A stretch of DNA of 40,893 nucleotides from Leyella stercorea (GCF_021531355.1 NZ_JADYTS010000022.1:1-40893), one strand, 5' to 3'; positions 1-9,200 are shown, numbered from the stretch's first letter. The notes: a model not told the origin generated them from the letters alone. Numbers and translations are program-made.

Positions 1-68
1 AATAGCTCAGTTGGTAGAGCACAACCTTGCCAAGGTTGGGGTCGCGAGTTCAAGTCTCGTTTGCCGCT
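1..68 (+). tRNA. tRNA-Gly (anticodon GCC), 5' end outside window
   Basis: The window opens inside a tRNA. The D arm (GCTC...GAGC), the anticodon arm CAACC-TTGCCAA-GGTTG with anticodon GCC, and the T arm (positions 44-60, loop TTCAAGT) fold as a canonical cloverleaf. The 3' acceptor strand TTGCCGC at 61-67 plus discriminator T68 would pair with GCGGCAA, of which only the last two bases (AA) are in the window, so five 5' bases are missing. CCA is not encoded. The palindrome TCTTTTAAAAGA just after the gene may mark the transcript end. Confidence 0.93.
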
Positions 69-123
69 CTTCTTTTAAAAGATTTTTAAATCAGTATTTT
101 TTTGAAGAACAAAACAGAATTCA

Positions 124-678
124 ATGAACTTATACTTAAGATATTTTGACAAGGAGACGTTAGTAACAAACGTTGAAGATGCATTGGATTTTTTGCGTTC
201 AATCCAGGAAATTGGAATGAATGCAAACCTTGAAGCTGATGTTAGAGAATATGCCAACAGCGATGTCTATTACCCCAAAAGATACAAAATAAGACCACGC
301 GTATACTTTATTATTATCAAGACAACGGCAGCAACCATGCTTGACTTCAAGCAGAAGAAAGCTCTACATCCGGCTCCACATAACAATGCAGCAGCAGAAA
401 AGCATGATATGGCTTCGGTAGTGGCCTCACGCCTCAACGAGGAACGTCCGGGATGGTACGAAGGCGAACTGGACTTCAAGCGCGTAGTATTGATTCCAGC
501 AACAGGCAAGCACGAATATCGTGACACACACTTTGTGGTACGATGCAAAGCCAATTCGGGACAAGACTGCTACAACCGCATTGTAGAGCATCTGCGCGAC
601 CGTGTGGACAACCGTTCACAGTTCCCGTCAGCCAAAGGAAAGAACTTCCACTACAAGTATCTTGGTATGTGGAAATAA
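124..678 (+). CDS. Conserved hypothetical protein, 184 aa
   Basis: I do not recognise a named family. The protein is soluble and basic, with no signal peptide or membrane segment. It begins MNLYLRYFD and has an N-terminal stretch (residues about 10-45) likely to be helical. The central part is rich in charged and aromatic residues, and the end carries KNFHYKYLGMWK. Codon use matches the neighbouring genes and it sits between a tRNA and ssb, so it is probably a real Bacteroidales-conserved gene. The ATG at 124 is the first usable start. An apparent terminator follows at 699-737, so it is probably not cotranscribed with ssb. Function is unknown. Confidence 0.75.
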   Translation: MNLYLRYFDKETLVTNVEDALDFLRSIQEIGMNANLEADVREYANSDVYYPKRYKIRPRVYFIIIKTTAATMLDFKQKKALHPAPHNNAAAEKHDMASVVASRLNEERPGWYEGELDFKRVVLIPATGKHEYRDTHFVVRCKANSGQDCYNRIVEHLRDRVDNRSQFPSAKGKNFHYKYLGMWK

Positions 679-698
679 AACATATTGAATAATTATGT

Positions 699-737
699 CA
701 TAGGATGTCGCTCAAAACACGGCATCCTATGTTTGGT
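699..737 (+). terminator. Rho-independent terminator upstream of ssb
   Basis: CATAGGATG at 699-707 pairs perfectly with CATCCTATG at 723-731 around a 15-nt loop, and is followed by GTTTGGTTT. It ends the 184-aa gene. The T-tract is broken, so strength is uncertain. Confidence 0.6.
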
Positions 738-766
738 TTATCCTATAACAACAAAAACAGACTATC

Positions 767-1186
767 ATGAATAAAGTAATGCTTATAGGAAACGTTGGAA
801 AAGAACCCGACGTGAAATATTATGATGCCGACCAGGCTGTAGCACAATTCCCTTTAGCTACGACAGAACGAGGATATGTGTTGCAAAACGGCACACGTGT
901 GCCTGACCGAACAGACTGGCACAATATTGTAATGTGGAGAGATCTTGCAAAAATAGCAGAAAGATATGTCCACAAAGGCGACAAGATATACGTTGAAGGC
1001 AGAATACGATACAGATATTACGATGACAAAAAAGGCCAACGTAGATTTATAGCAGAGATATATGCCGACAACATGGAACTGCTTACACCAAAACAGGTCT
1101 CAGCAACGGTACAGAACGAACAAACAAAAGAAAACACACGTACTAACATAAAAGAAGACGTGAACAACGACACGTTACCATTCTAA
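767..1186 (+). CDS. ssb: Single-stranded DNA-binding protein
   Basis: This is a 139-residue SSB. It binds single-stranded DNA during replication, repair and recombination and recruits partner proteins through its C-terminal tail. The N-terminal OB fold starts MNKVMLIGNVGKEPDVKYY and contains the family motifs TDWHNIVMWRDLA and GDKIYVEGRIRYRYY (residues about 50-90). After a short polar linker the protein ends DTLPF, a variant of the acidic DDxPF tip bound by partner proteins. The length is short compared with E. coli SSB (178 aa) but usual for Bacteroidetes. gldE follows after 13 bases, so the two are probably cotranscribed. Confidence 0.95.
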   Translation: MNKVMLIGNVGKEPDVKYYDADQAVAQFPLATTERGYVLQNGTRVPDRTDWHNIVMWRDLAKIAERYVHKGDKIYVEGRIRYRYYDDKKGQRRFIAEIYADNMELLTPKQVSATVQNEQTKENTRTNIKEDVNNDTLPF

Positions 1187-1199
1187 TATATAAACAATT

Positions 1200-2549
1200 G
1201 TGGAAACATACTTAAGATTCATTTCCGATTCACTCTCCGATGTCTACCTTGTAGCTCCAACTACGGGCGTATTAATATGTATTGTACTGACCATGATACT
1301 TATGGCAATGTCGGCATTTGCAAGTGGTTCGGAAATAGCCTTCTTCAGTCTGTCGCCATCCGACTTGGCTGAATTGAATGCACAGAAATCATCAAGCGAC
1401 AGCAATATACTGAATTTACGTGAGGACAGCGAGCGCACGCTAGCAACAATCCTTATCACTAACAATTTCGTTAATGTAACGATTATCATGCTGTGCAACT
1501 ATATCTTCGGCAATATCGTTCATTTCGGAGAGAAGGCGTATTGGCTGCAATTCCTGTCGCTTACCGTAATGTTGACTTTTCTGCTTCTGCTCTTTGGCGA
1601 GATTATGCCCAAGGTGTACAGCCGTCAGGACCCGCTCAATTTCTGCCGCAAAGCTGTAAAGGGTGTATGTATATGCAGAAAGATATTTTGGCCTATAGAG
1701 AACATTCTACTGCGTAGTGGCGTAATTGCCGAGAAGGTAGTACAGAAAGAAAAGCACGTTTTGAGTGTTGACGACCTGGAACACGCTCTTGAGCTGACCG
1801 ACAAGAACGACATCAAGGACGAGCAAAGCATGCTTAAGGGCATTATCCGATTTGGCGATGAAACTGCCAAGGAGGTGATGACAAGCCGACAAGACATAGT
1901 AGGACTTGATATAAAATCGAACTATACAGAAGTGTTGAACTGTATTGTTGAGAACAACTACAGCCGAATTCCAGTTTACCAGGATAACGGTGACAACATT
2001 CGAGGTATATTATACATTAAGGATTTGTTGCCCCATTTGACAAAGCCCGCAAGTTTCCGTTGGCAGAGCCTGATGCGTCCTCCTTATTTTGTTCCTGAAA
2101 CAAAGAAGATTGACGACCTGATGCGCGAATTCCAAGAGAATAAGATACACATCGCTATTGTTGTAGATGAGTTCGGAGGAACAAGCGGTTTGATTACACT
2201 GGAAGACATTCTCGAAGAAATTGTAGGTGAAATCAACGATGAGTATGACGAAGAAAACAAGCTGTACAGTAAGTTGAACTACAATACATATATATTCGAA
2301 GGCAAGACTTTGCTGACTGATTTCTGCAAGACATTGAACATCAACGATGAGGAATTTGCAGACGTAGAGGGTGATGCCGACACGCTTGCAGGATTGCTAC
2401 TGGAAATAAAAGGCGACTTCCTTAGCATCCACGAGAAGATTGATTTCAAGAACTATACATTCGAAATTGTAGGCATAGAAGAACGCCGCATCAGCAGAAT
2501 TAAAGTCACAATACACGAGAAGAAAGAAGAAGACTCTGAAGAGAAATAA
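1200..2549 (+). CDS. gldE: GldE-like CNNM/CorC-family membrane protein with CBS domains
   Basis: This 449-aa integral membrane protein is of the CNNM transmembrane / CBS pair / CorC_HlyC family. In Bacteroidetes the version beside ssb is annotated as gliding-motility-associated GldE. About three membrane helices lie in residues 20-45, 85-105 and 115-140 (for example LTVMLTFLLLLFGEIMPK). Two CBS repeats span residues about 200-320 (MTSRQDIVGLD..., IHIAIVVDEFGGTSGLITLEDILEEIVGEI). The C-terminal CorC_HlyC domain covers about 345-435. The start is GTG at 1200; no better in-frame ATG keeps the N-terminus. Relatives transport or sense divalent cations. A gliding role in this organism cannot be assumed, as Prevotella do not glide. 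Confidence 0.85.
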   Translation: METYLRFISDSLSDVYLVAPTTGVLICIVLTMILMAMSAFASGSEIAFFSLSPSDLAELNAQKSSSDSNILNLREDSERTLATILITNNFVNVTIIMLCNYIFGNIVHFGEKAYWLQFLSLTVMLTFLLLLFGEIMPKVYSRQDPLNFCRKAVKGVCICRKIFWPIENILLRSGVIAEKVVQKEKHVLSVDDLEHALELTDKNDIKDEQSMLKGIIRFGDETAKEVMTSRQDIVGLDIKSNYTEVLNCIVENNYSRIPVYQDNGDNIRGILYIKDLLPHLTKPASFRWQSLMRPPYFVPETKKIDDLMREFQENKIHIAIVVDEFGGTSGLITLEDILEEIVGEINDEYDEENKLYSKLNYNTYIFEGKTLLTDFCKTLNINDEEFADVEGDADTLAGLLLEIKGDFLSIHEKIDFKNYTFEIVGIEERRISRIKVTIHEKKEEDSEEK

Positions 2550-2576
2550 TCTTTGGGAGAAACAAGAATGTAGACT

Positions 2577-3230
2577 ATGCCTCTATTATATATTGAGAAA
2601 ATTGACGATAATACGCAGTTGGGAGCTTGGTTATTTGACAAAAGCACTAACCTAAAGGACGTTTGCCCGTCTGATGTGTACAACCGAACAATGACAATGT
2701 GCAATAATCGCCAGAAAGAAACAGCTGCTGTCTATGCATTGCTGAACGAAATGCTCGGCAGAGGCGGTTGGACTATTGATCACGAAGACTCGGGAAGACC
2801 AATACTAAGAGGCTCAGACATGGAAATAGGCATTAGCCACACCAAGAACTATGCAAGTATAATCTTATCGCGACACAAACGTGTAGCTGTCGACATAGAA
2901 TATATAAGCGACAGGATATTTAAGATTGAAGACAAATTCATGCGTAGTGACGAACGTGATTACAGTCTGACACTCTGCAATAATATAAAAATCTCTGACA
3001 ACACTCACATTAACAAGGCATATATACTGCTGCTATTCTGGTGTGCTAAGGAAACGGTGTACAAATACTATTCGGACGAACATCTGGCGCTACACGACAT
3101 AATGATTGAAAGAATAACAGAAAGCAACAAATACGAAGGCTGTATTAGATGCAAGAACACATTGAACGGAGAAACTCAAACGTTAATCTATAAAGTCAAC
3201 GACAATACAGTCTTGACATACTTAGTATAA
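2577..3230 (+). CDS. 4'-phosphopantetheinyl transferase superfamily protein (Sfp-like)
   Basis: This 217-aa enzyme is predicted to transfer the phosphopantetheine arm of CoA to a carrier protein (acyl or peptidyl carrier). The diagnostic Sfp-type motifs appear in order: GRPIL at about residue 71, ISHTKNYASI at about 82, VAVDIEYI at about 102, and WCAKETVYKYY at about 152. The Asp and Glu residues of VDIE and the Glu of WCAKE are the Mg2+ ligands of the family. It follows gldE by 27 bases and is ended by a strong hairpin. Whether it modifies the fatty-acid ACP or a specialised carrier cannot be told, because no synthase is nearby. Confidence 0.87.
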   Translation: MPLLYIEKIDDNTQLGAWLFDKSTNLKDVCPSDVYNRTMTMCNNRQKETAAVYALLNEMLGRGGWTIDHEDSGRPILRGSDMEIGISHTKNYASIILSRHKRVAVDIEYISDRIFKIEDKFMRSDERDYSLTLCNNIKISDNTHINKAYILLLFWCAKETVYKYYSDEHLALHDIMIERITESNKYEGCIRCKNTLNGETQTLIYKVNDNTVLTYLV

Positions 3231-3232
3231 AT

Positions 3233-3291
3233 CGAAAGCGGTTCAGAACCGAATGATTAATGTCATTCTGATTCTGAACCGCTTTCGTTTT
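3233..3291. terminator. Strong bidirectional terminator between convergent genes
   Basis: The arms at 3233-3248 and 3272-3287 are perfectly complementary over 16 bp. An inner stem GAATGA/TCATTC extends the hairpin, and TTTT follows on the plus strand. It lies between the phosphopantetheinyl transferase gene (+) and the 3322-4476 gene (-), and probably serves both. Confidence 0.9.
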
Positions 3292-3321
3292 ATAATTATA
3301 ATAAGTTCACATCACGTATAA

Positions 3322-4476
3322 TCAGTACATATAATAATACCAATAGGTATTGCCATAAGTATCGCGCAAAGCCGTCTGTCGCTCACGGGCATCGGCTATC
3401 GACTTCTCCAGTTTCTGCATATCCTCAAAATCGGCATCCAAGACATTGTCATGATAAACGATACAAGGATTGGAATGTAAATGGGTATACAGAATCAAAG
3501 CCTCTTTATAATGCTTGGGCAACTTAACAGAGTCGTTCACCTCATAATACTTGGTGATATTGTGTGCAAAAGCATCGAGCTTCTTATCCATAAGGTAAGC
3601 GCACAATTGATAATCGATAGTACGACGATTGAGACGCTTATGCCTACGCTGATAGTCAAGATAATGCATGGTGGACATTCGTTGCAGATAAGCGTTGCCA
3701 AGATAGGCGTAGAAGGTAGTATCGGCAAGCAATCCAAAACCTACGTTATTGCCATTGGGCATTAGCGAAGCGGAACCGCCCTTCAATGGGAATTCGAACA
3801 ATCTTTCAGCCAAAAGCCCTTTTCGCGAAAGAGTGTAAGCAGTAAGCATTGTCAGATTCTCATCAGCATCAGAGTGCTGCTGCAATGTACGCAAAGCTTC
3901 GTCAACATCATTATCTACCAAACATTGTTCTACATGTATACGGTCATGGAATACTCTATCAGAATTGCCCCATCCACATACAAATAGCATCATAAGCAGC
4001 ATGACACTCAAACTAACCCACAACTGACGTGTCTGGTCCATGAAAACATGACTATACTTTTCGACCATGCCAGATGTATTCAACAGCCAAACAACTACAA
4101 AATACGATATAAGACATAAAGGCAATACGTATCCACCCCAGCCAAACTCAATAAAGCCATTACTGGCTACGCCCGACTGGCTTACATCCGTAATCATTGC
4201 AAGCAACAATGTAGATGGAATGAACGTAAAAGCCCATGCCAACCGCATGCGCTGAAACAAACGGACAACACCCACTTGAATGAGGAGCAGTACTATTGTT
4301 ATTAGTACCGCTCCTACAAAGTGATTGTAATGGGTTTGTCCTTCCGACAACACGTGCTGCATAATTGTCATCAAATCTGCCTGATAGTAATACAGGTAGA
4401 AAAACGAAAACAATGCAAAGACAAATGTACACAACACGTGTGTCAAAGTATCCTGACTATACTTTACCCTATTCAT
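3322..4476 (-). CDS. Multi-pass membrane protein, DUF6057-like
   Basis: The predicted protein has 384 aa. The N-terminal half has about five hydrophobic helices (for example VLCTFVFALFSFFYLYYY, AVLITIVLLLIQVGVV, LWVSLSVMLLMMLFVCGW). The C-terminal half is soluble and helical, with TPR-like text (EALRTLQQHSDADENLTMLTAYTLSRKGLLAERLF). I place it in the Bacteroidetes DUF6057 family from memory of its composition and its position after glgB. I chose the ATG at 4476 because it overlaps the glgB stop as TAATG, which implies translational coupling. A longer reading from 4530 would run 54 bases into glgB. Function is unknown. Confidence 0.78.
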   Translation of the reverse strand: MNRVKYSQDTLTHVLCTFVFALFSFFYLYYYQADLMTIMQHVLSEGQTHYNHFVGAVLITIVLLLIQVGVVRLFQRMRLAWAFTFIPSTLLLAMITDVSQSGVASNGFIEFGWGGYVLPLCLISYFVVVWLLNTSGMVEKYSHVFMDQTRQLWVSLSVMLLMMLFVCGWGNSDRVFHDRIHVEQCLVDNDVDEALRTLQQHSDADENLTMLTAYTLSRKGLLAERLFEFPLKGGSASLMPNGNNVGFGLLADTTFYAYLGNAYLQRMSTMHYLDYQRRHKRLNRRTIDYQLCAYLMDKKLDAFAHNITKYYEVNDSVKLPKHYKEALILYTHLHSNPCIVYHDNVLDADFEDMQKLEKSIADARERQTALRDTYGNTYWYYYMY

Positions 4477-6530
4477 TAATTTCTTTTTAATACTACAGCC
4501 GAACGTGCAGGAATGTAAAGCTTCAGCCATTCCTTGCGGTCGTTCATATACAACGGATCGTAATTGGTGAAATGGGTGATTGAATCATCAGCAAGACCGT
4601 TACCACCAAAGTCCTTTGAATCTGTATTCAGAACAACATCGTACGAGCCTGTAGGAACAAGGAATCCATAGTCAACGAACGATTGTGTCGGACTGAAGTT
4701 GAATACGAACACCAAGTCACCACGCATATAAGCGAGTATCTGGTCAGAATCGTTGTGCCAAATCTCTACTACCGGCTTGTTCTGAATATTCTTCTCAAGC
4801 TTGAGCGTTGACAACATTGCCTTATCAAAATCGCCAAGATAATGATAGTCAAGTTCGGGGTTGTCTACAAGATTCCACTGACGACGCGCATACTTATGGC
4901 TCCATCCGTTGCCCTCACGCGGGAAGTCGATCCATTCCGGATGACCGAATTCATTGCCCATAAAGTTGAGATAACCGCCATTGATGGTAGACGCTGTAAC
5001 GAGACGTATCATCTTGTGCAAGGCAATACCTCTATTGGCGCGGTCGTTCTCGTCGCCTTTACGGAAGTGCCAGTACATATCGGCATCAATAAGGCGGAAG
5101 ATAATGGTCTTGTCGCCCACAAGAGCCTGGTCGTGGCTTTCGCAATAGCTAATGGTACGTTCGTCGGAACGGCGGTTTGTAACCTCCCAGAATATAGAGC
5201 TTGGCTTCCAAGCTTCATCCGGAAGTTCCTTGATTGTCTTGATCCAATAATCAGGGATGTTCATTGCCATACGATAGTCGAAACCGTAGCCACCAACGGT
5301 AAACTTGGCAGCAAGACCTGGCATACCGCTAACTTCCTCAGCAATAGTTATAGCATTAGGATTAACCTCATGTATAAGGAGATTGGCAAGTGTCAGATAG
5401 CAGATGGCATTATCGTCCTGATGTCCGTTGAAGTAATCGCCGTAGTTGCAGAATGCCTCACCCAGACCGTGACTATAATAGAGCATTGAGGTTACGCCGT
5501 CGAAACGGAAACCGTCAAAATGGAATTCCTCAAGCCAATATTTGCAGTTTGAAAGGAGGAAATGAATAACCTCGTCCTTGCCATAGTCGAAGCATAATGA
5601 GTCCCAAGCCGGATGTTCATGCTTTTCGCCCGGATAGAAATACTGGTTGGGGTCGCCTGCAAGATTACCCAATCCCTCTATCTCGTTCTTCACTGCATGT
5701 GAATGTACAATATCCATGATAACAGCAATGCCGTCCTTATGAGCCTGGTCGATAAGAGCCTTCAGATCCTCTGGAGTACCGAAGCGTGAAGAAGCAGCAA
5801 AGAAACTGCTCACATGATATCCGAATGAGCCATAATACGGATGTTCCTGAATGGCCATAATCTGGATACAATTGTATCCGTCTTTCTTGATTCTTGGCAA
5901 TACATTCTCACGGAATTCATTGTATGTACCTACCTTTTCCGCATCCTGAGCCATTCCGATATGGCACTCGTAGATGAGCAACGGCGACTTATTGGCCTTG
6001 AACTTAGTTTTCTTCCATTCATATGGTTCTGGATTCCATACCTGAGCCGAGAATATCTTTGTCTCCTCGTCCTGGACTACTCGTGTAGCCCAAGCCGGGA
6101 TACGCTCGCCCATTCCGCCATCCCAATATACGTGCATCTTGAAGAGGTCGCCATGCTTTACTGCCTTCTCTGAGAGTTTCAGCTCCCAGTTGCCAGCCTC
6201 GTCAATACGCTTAGCGCTATAACGCTCGCTTTCGGTCCAACCGTTGAAATCGCCTACAAGATATATTGCGGTAGCATTAGGTGCCCATTCACGGAACACC
6301 CATCCACGTTTTGCCTTATGCAGTCCATAGTACTTATGTCCATTGGCAAAATCCGTGAGTTTTGTCTTTCCATTATTAGTCAGTGAGTTGAGTTTCCACA
6401 GGGCATGATCGTGACGTCCCTTTATAGCCTCTTCATAAGGCTCAAGGTAAGCATCGTTCTTCACCAATCCAATATGTTTAACTTTGGACTCTGAGTTTTT
6501 AGTCTGTGTTTTTTTTGATTTTAATGCCAT
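4476..6530 (-). CDS. glgB: 1,4-alpha-glucan branching enzyme
   Basis: This 684-aa enzyme forms alpha-1,6 branches in glycogen. An N-terminal CBM48 module (residues about 65-165: WAPNATAIYLVGDFNGW) precedes a GH13 barrel. Visible catalytic elements are MDIVHSHA (272-279), the nucleophile region GFRFDGVTSMLY with D344, the acid/base region IAEEVSG with E398/E399, and ESHDQALVGDKT with D467. The text around VTSMLYYSHGLG and the length are closer to the eukaryote-type GH13 subfamily 8 than to the E. coli GH13_9 enzyme, as is common in Bacteroidetes. It lies between the MORN-protein gene (22-base gap) and the membrane-protein gene (1-base overlap) in one minus-strand operon. No glycogen synthase is adjacent. 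Confidence 0.96.
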   Translation of the reverse strand: MALKSKKTQTKNSESKVKHIGLVKNDAYLEPYEEAIKGRHDHALWKLNSLTNNGKTKLTDFANGHKYYGLHKAKRGWVFREWAPNATAIYLVGDFNGWTESERYSAKRIDEAGNWELKLSEKAVKHGDLFKMHVYWDGGMGERIPAWATRVVQDEETKIFSAQVWNPEPYEWKKTKFKANKSPLLIYECHIGMAQDAEKVGTYNEFRENVLPRIKKDGYNCIQIMAIQEHPYYGSFGYHVSSFFAASSRFGTPEDLKALIDQAHKDGIAVIMDIVHSHAVKNEIEGLGNLAGDPNQYFYPGEKHEHPAWDSLCFDYGKDEVIHFLLSNCKYWLEEFHFDGFRFDGVTSMLYYSHGLGEAFCNYGDYFNGHQDDNAICYLTLANLLIHEVNPNAITIAEEVSGMPGLAAKFTVGGYGFDYRMAMNIPDYWIKTIKELPDEAWKPSSIFWEVTNRRSDERTISYCESHDQALVGDKTIIFRLIDADMYWHFRKGDENDRANRGIALHKMIRLVTASTINGGYLNFMGNEFGHPEWIDFPREGNGWSHKYARRQWNLVDNPELDYHYLGDFDKAMLSTLKLEKNIQNKPVVEIWHNDSDQILAYMRGDLVFVFNFSPTQSFVDYGFLVPTGSYDVVLNTDSKDFGGNGLADDSITHFTNYDPLYMNDRKEWLKLYIPARSAVVLKRN

Positions 6531-6552
6531 AGCTATATAATTAGTACGTTAG

Positions 6553-7668
6553 TTAATCTTCAAATCTTTTGCCATTCTCATAATGACCACGTTTCAGTAT
6601 CTGGCCATTACTGTCTTTCTCTACGAAATTACCGTCTCGTAGACCGTTGACATACGAACCTTCAAAACGCTTTCCGTCTTTATACTCTTCAATGGCAGCG
6701 CCATTGCGACGTCCGTCCTTATACATTCCCTTGAACTTTGAACCGTCAGAGAAGTGGATTATGACCTGTCCGTTCACCTTGCCATCCTTGAATTCGCCTT
6801 CAAATACGTCGCCATTCTTCTTGACAAGTTTGCCATGTCCATTTTGGCGGTCGCTCTTCCACATCCCTACATACATATCGCCATTTTTCCAAAGGAATGT
6901 GCCCATACCGTCCTTGTCGCCTTCGTTGAAATGACCGGTATACTTGTCACCGTTCTTGTACTTGAATATGCCTTCGCCAGTGCGCTCGCCCTGAACGTAA
7001 TCGCCCTCATAGACATCGCCATTCTGGAAGCGGTATACACCCTTGCCGTTCTGTATGTCGTTAAGCCAATCACCAGTATACACGTCACCGTCGGCATACT
7101 TGTTAGTCCCCTTGCCCGAGCGCTGGTTGTTGAGCCACATGCCATCGTACGTTGTACCATCATTCCAAGCAAAGAATCCCTTACCCGACTTCTGGTCGTT
7201 GTTCCAGTTACCGTCGTAGTAGGCACCACTTGCAAATGTATATTTACCCTTGCCCTGACGCTTGTCTTTCTGCCAGTTGCCATCGTAAATATCACCATTA
7301 TAATAGTACATCACACCATGTCCTTGCTGATAATCACGATACCACATTCCCTTGTATCGATTATTGTTCATAAACCAGAATGTACCAAAACCATGCTGCT
7401 GGTCTTGAAACCACTCGCCTTCATATTTCTCGCCATCAGAAAAGGTATAAATACCCTGTCCCTGACGCTTACCTTTGACATATTCTCCTTCAAAGATATC
7501 ACCATTCTTGAAGACGGTACTGCCCTTGCCTTGTGGCTTTCCTGCCTGCATCTGTCCCTTGTACTGTCCACCATCATGAGTAATGCACGAGCCAAGAGTG
7601 ATTTTTTGCGCAAATGAGCCAACAGAAAAGACAGACAAAAGCACAAATAAATATATAGATTTTTTCAC
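6553..7668 (-). CDS. Exported MORN-repeat protein
   Basis: This 371-aa protein has a typical signal peptide (MKKSIYLFVLLSVFSVGSFAQ). The rest is almost entirely MORN repeats of about 23 residues with the pattern GDxYxGxWxxxxxxGxGxxxxxxG, roughly 14 copies. MORN repeats form elongated beta-hairpin arrays and usually scaffold proteins or bind phospholipid. Here the array would face the periplasm or cell surface. The start codon is GTG at 7668, just before the Lys-Lys of the signal peptide. The promoter at 7697-7727 is one of the best matches in the window, and glgB follows after 22 bases. The link between a secreted MORN protein and glycogen branching is unexplained. Confidence 0.88.
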   Translation of the reverse strand: MKKSIYLFVLLSVFSVGSFAQKITLGSCITHDGGQYKGQMQAGKPQGKGSTVFKNGDIFEGEYVKGKRQGQGIYTFSDGEKYEGEWFQDQQHGFGTFWFMNNNRYKGMWYRDYQQGHGVMYYYNGDIYDGNWQKDKRQGKGKYTFASGAYYDGNWNNDQKSGKGFFAWNDGTTYDGMWLNNQRSGKGTNKYADGDVYTGDWLNDIQNGKGVYRFQNGDVYEGDYVQGERTGEGIFKYKNGDKYTGHFNEGDKDGMGTFLWKNGDMYVGMWKSDRQNGHGKLVKKNGDVFEGEFKDGKVNGQVIIHFSDGSKFKGMYKDGRRNGAAIEEYKDGKRFEGSYVNGLRDGNFVEKDSNGQILKRGHYENGKRFED

Positions 7669-7696
7669 TTTTATTCAATTTACAATTATTCTATGC

Positions 7697-7727
7697 CAAA
7701 ATTATCAATTAAATATGAGACAGCAAA
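7697..7727 (-). promoter_or_regulatory. Bacteroidetes-type promoter for the MORN-glgB operon
   Basis: Read on the minus strand, TTTG (7724-7727), a 19-base spacer and TAATTTTG (7697-7704) match the Bacteroidetes consensus TTTG-N19-TAnnTTTG exactly. Transcription would begin near 7690, about 20 bases before the GTG start. Confidence 0.75.
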
Positions 7728-7769
7728 ATGAATTTAGGATTTTTAGCGGAAATATTGCGAAATAAACAT

Positions 7770-7777
7770 TAAATTTG
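7770..7777 (+). promoter_or_regulatory. Probable -7 promoter element for the YihY-family gene
   Basis: TAAATTTG matches TAnnTTTG and lies 31 bases before the ATG at 7809. No convincing TTTG is at the -33 spacing. Confidence 0.5.
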
Positions 7778-7808
7778 CACAGTAAATTATACTATAATTA
7801 CAACCGAC

Positions 7809-9134
7809 ATGCTTACAAAAGAAAAAATAAAGAAAATCCAACGATTTATAAGCATTGACATTTGGGGCATAAACCGTGAAAGCATCTCGCCTTTTAAATA
7901 CTTCATGCTCTCAATTGCCAAAAGACTTATCCTTGCCATAGAGTTTACAACAGCAAGACGTATAACAAGTGCTGCGGCGGCACTCACCTACTCTACCCTA
8001 CTGGCATTCGTTCCAATTTTGGCAGTAGTGTTTGCCATTGCCCGTGGCTTTGGATACAACAAATACATTGAGGAATGGTTTCGCGATTCCTTCTCAAGCC
8101 AGCCTCAAGCCGCCGAGACTATCATTGGCTTTGTCAACTCGTATCTTATACATACAAAAAGCGGTCTGTTCTTGGGAGTCGGCCTTATCTTCATGTTCTT
8201 CACGGTGATTATGCTTATCAGCAATATTGAGCAGACGTTCAATAACATTTGGCAGATAAAGAAACAGCGCAGCGTATTCCGCACCATTACCGACTACACG
8301 TCAATGTTCCTACTGGTGCCTATAACTATCGTAATAACCTCAGGTGTGAGCATCTTCTTCGCCACCATATTCAAGCAGATTGAAAACACCATGCTCATCG
8401 GTCCGCTCACACAATTCATACTGCAACTGATGCCTTATGTGCTCATGTCTGGCGTATTCATTGCCCTGTACGTATTCATGCCCAATACAAAGGTGAAACT
8501 CACTTGTGCCATTGCCCCTGGCATCTTAGCAGGTGTGGCAATGCAGGGATTACAGATATTCTACATTCATTCGCAGATTTGGGTGAGTTCATACAATGCC
8601 ATATATGGCTCGTTTGCAGCCCTGCCGTTGTTTATGCTTTGGGTACAAATATCGTGGCTTATCTGTCTGTTCGGTGCCGAACTGTGCTATGCTACTCAGA
8701 ATATGGAAGACTTCGCTTTCCGCACTAAAGCCGAGGACCTTAGCCATCGCTACAAGACATTGCTATGCCTGATATTGGCCAATCAGATATGCAAACAATT
8801 TGCCGAAGGAGGCAAACCTTACTCGGCGCTCGATCTTAAGCTACGCACCGGCATACCTATCCGCATCGTAAATGAATTGCTGTACGAACTGACACAGATA
8901 AACATCATAACCGAAATATCGAGCGGTGACAAGGGCGAGACTACTTATTACCAACCTGCCGAATGTCTGACACGACTGTCTGTAGGCACTCTTATAGACC
9001 GACTGGAAGCAAACGGTAAGTGGGCTTTGAGCATCGACTTGCGCAAACTGGCATCACCACAATGGAAGGAGGCCTATGCCAATCGTTCGAAATACCTCAA
9101 CGCTCAGAGGAGTATTCTTGTAAAGGATTTGTAA
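7809..9134 (+). CDS. YihY/virulence factor BrkB family membrane protein
   Basis: The protein has 441 aa. The N-terminal two thirds carry the YihY/BrkB domain with about six membrane helices (for example LTYSTLLAFVPILAVVFAIARGFGY, SGLFLGVGLIFMFFTVIMLI, PLTQFILQLMPYVLMSGVFIALYVF, ALPLFMLWVQISWLICLFGAELCYA). The signatures RITSAAAALTYSTLLAFVP and IYGSFAALPLFMLWVQ identify the family. The C-terminal 150 residues look like a winged-helix domain (DLKLRTGIPIRIVNELLYELTQINIITEI), an extension common in the Bacteroidetes members. Its biochemical role is not established; the old RNase BN assignment is not supported. It has its own promoter and a strong downstream terminator. Confidence 0.9.
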   Translation: MLTKEKIKKIQRFISIDIWGINRESISPFKYFMLSIAKRLILAIEFTTARRITSAAAALTYSTLLAFVPILAVVFAIARGFGYNKYIEEWFRDSFSSQPQAAETIIGFVNSYLIHTKSGLFLGVGLIFMFFTVIMLISNIEQTFNNIWQIKKQRSVFRTITDYTSMFLLVPITIVITSGVSIFFATIFKQIENTMLIGPLTQFILQLMPYVLMSGVFIALYVFMPNTKVKLTCAIAPGILAGVAMQGLQIFYIHSQIWVSSYNAIYGSFAALPLFMLWVQISWLICLFGAELCYATQNMEDFAFRTKAEDLSHRYKTLLCLILANQICKQFAEGGKPYSALDLKLRTGIPIRIVNELLYELTQINIITEISSGDKGETTYYQPAECLTRLSVGTLIDRLEANGKWALSIDLRKLASPQWKEAYANRSKYLNAQRSILVKDL

Positions 9135-9138
9135 AGCA

Positions 9139-9182
9139 GTACATTAGCACTCATAAAGTTGTACATTAGCACTCATAAAGTT
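9139..9182 (+). repeat. Tandem duplication of a 22-bp unit
   Basis: Positions 9139-9160 and 9161-9182 are two exact head-to-tail copies of a 22-bp unit beginning GTACATTAGCACTC and ending ATAAAGTT. They lie directly after the yihY-family stop codon. A weak third echo (AATAAAGTTG) runs into the terminator stem. Confidence 0.9.
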
Positions 9183-9200
9183 ATTCGATAGCCTTAATAA

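Noticed and set aside
6754..7617. 287-codon open frame antisense to the MORN gene
   Set aside because: The periodic hydrophobic text simply mirrors the MORN repeats.
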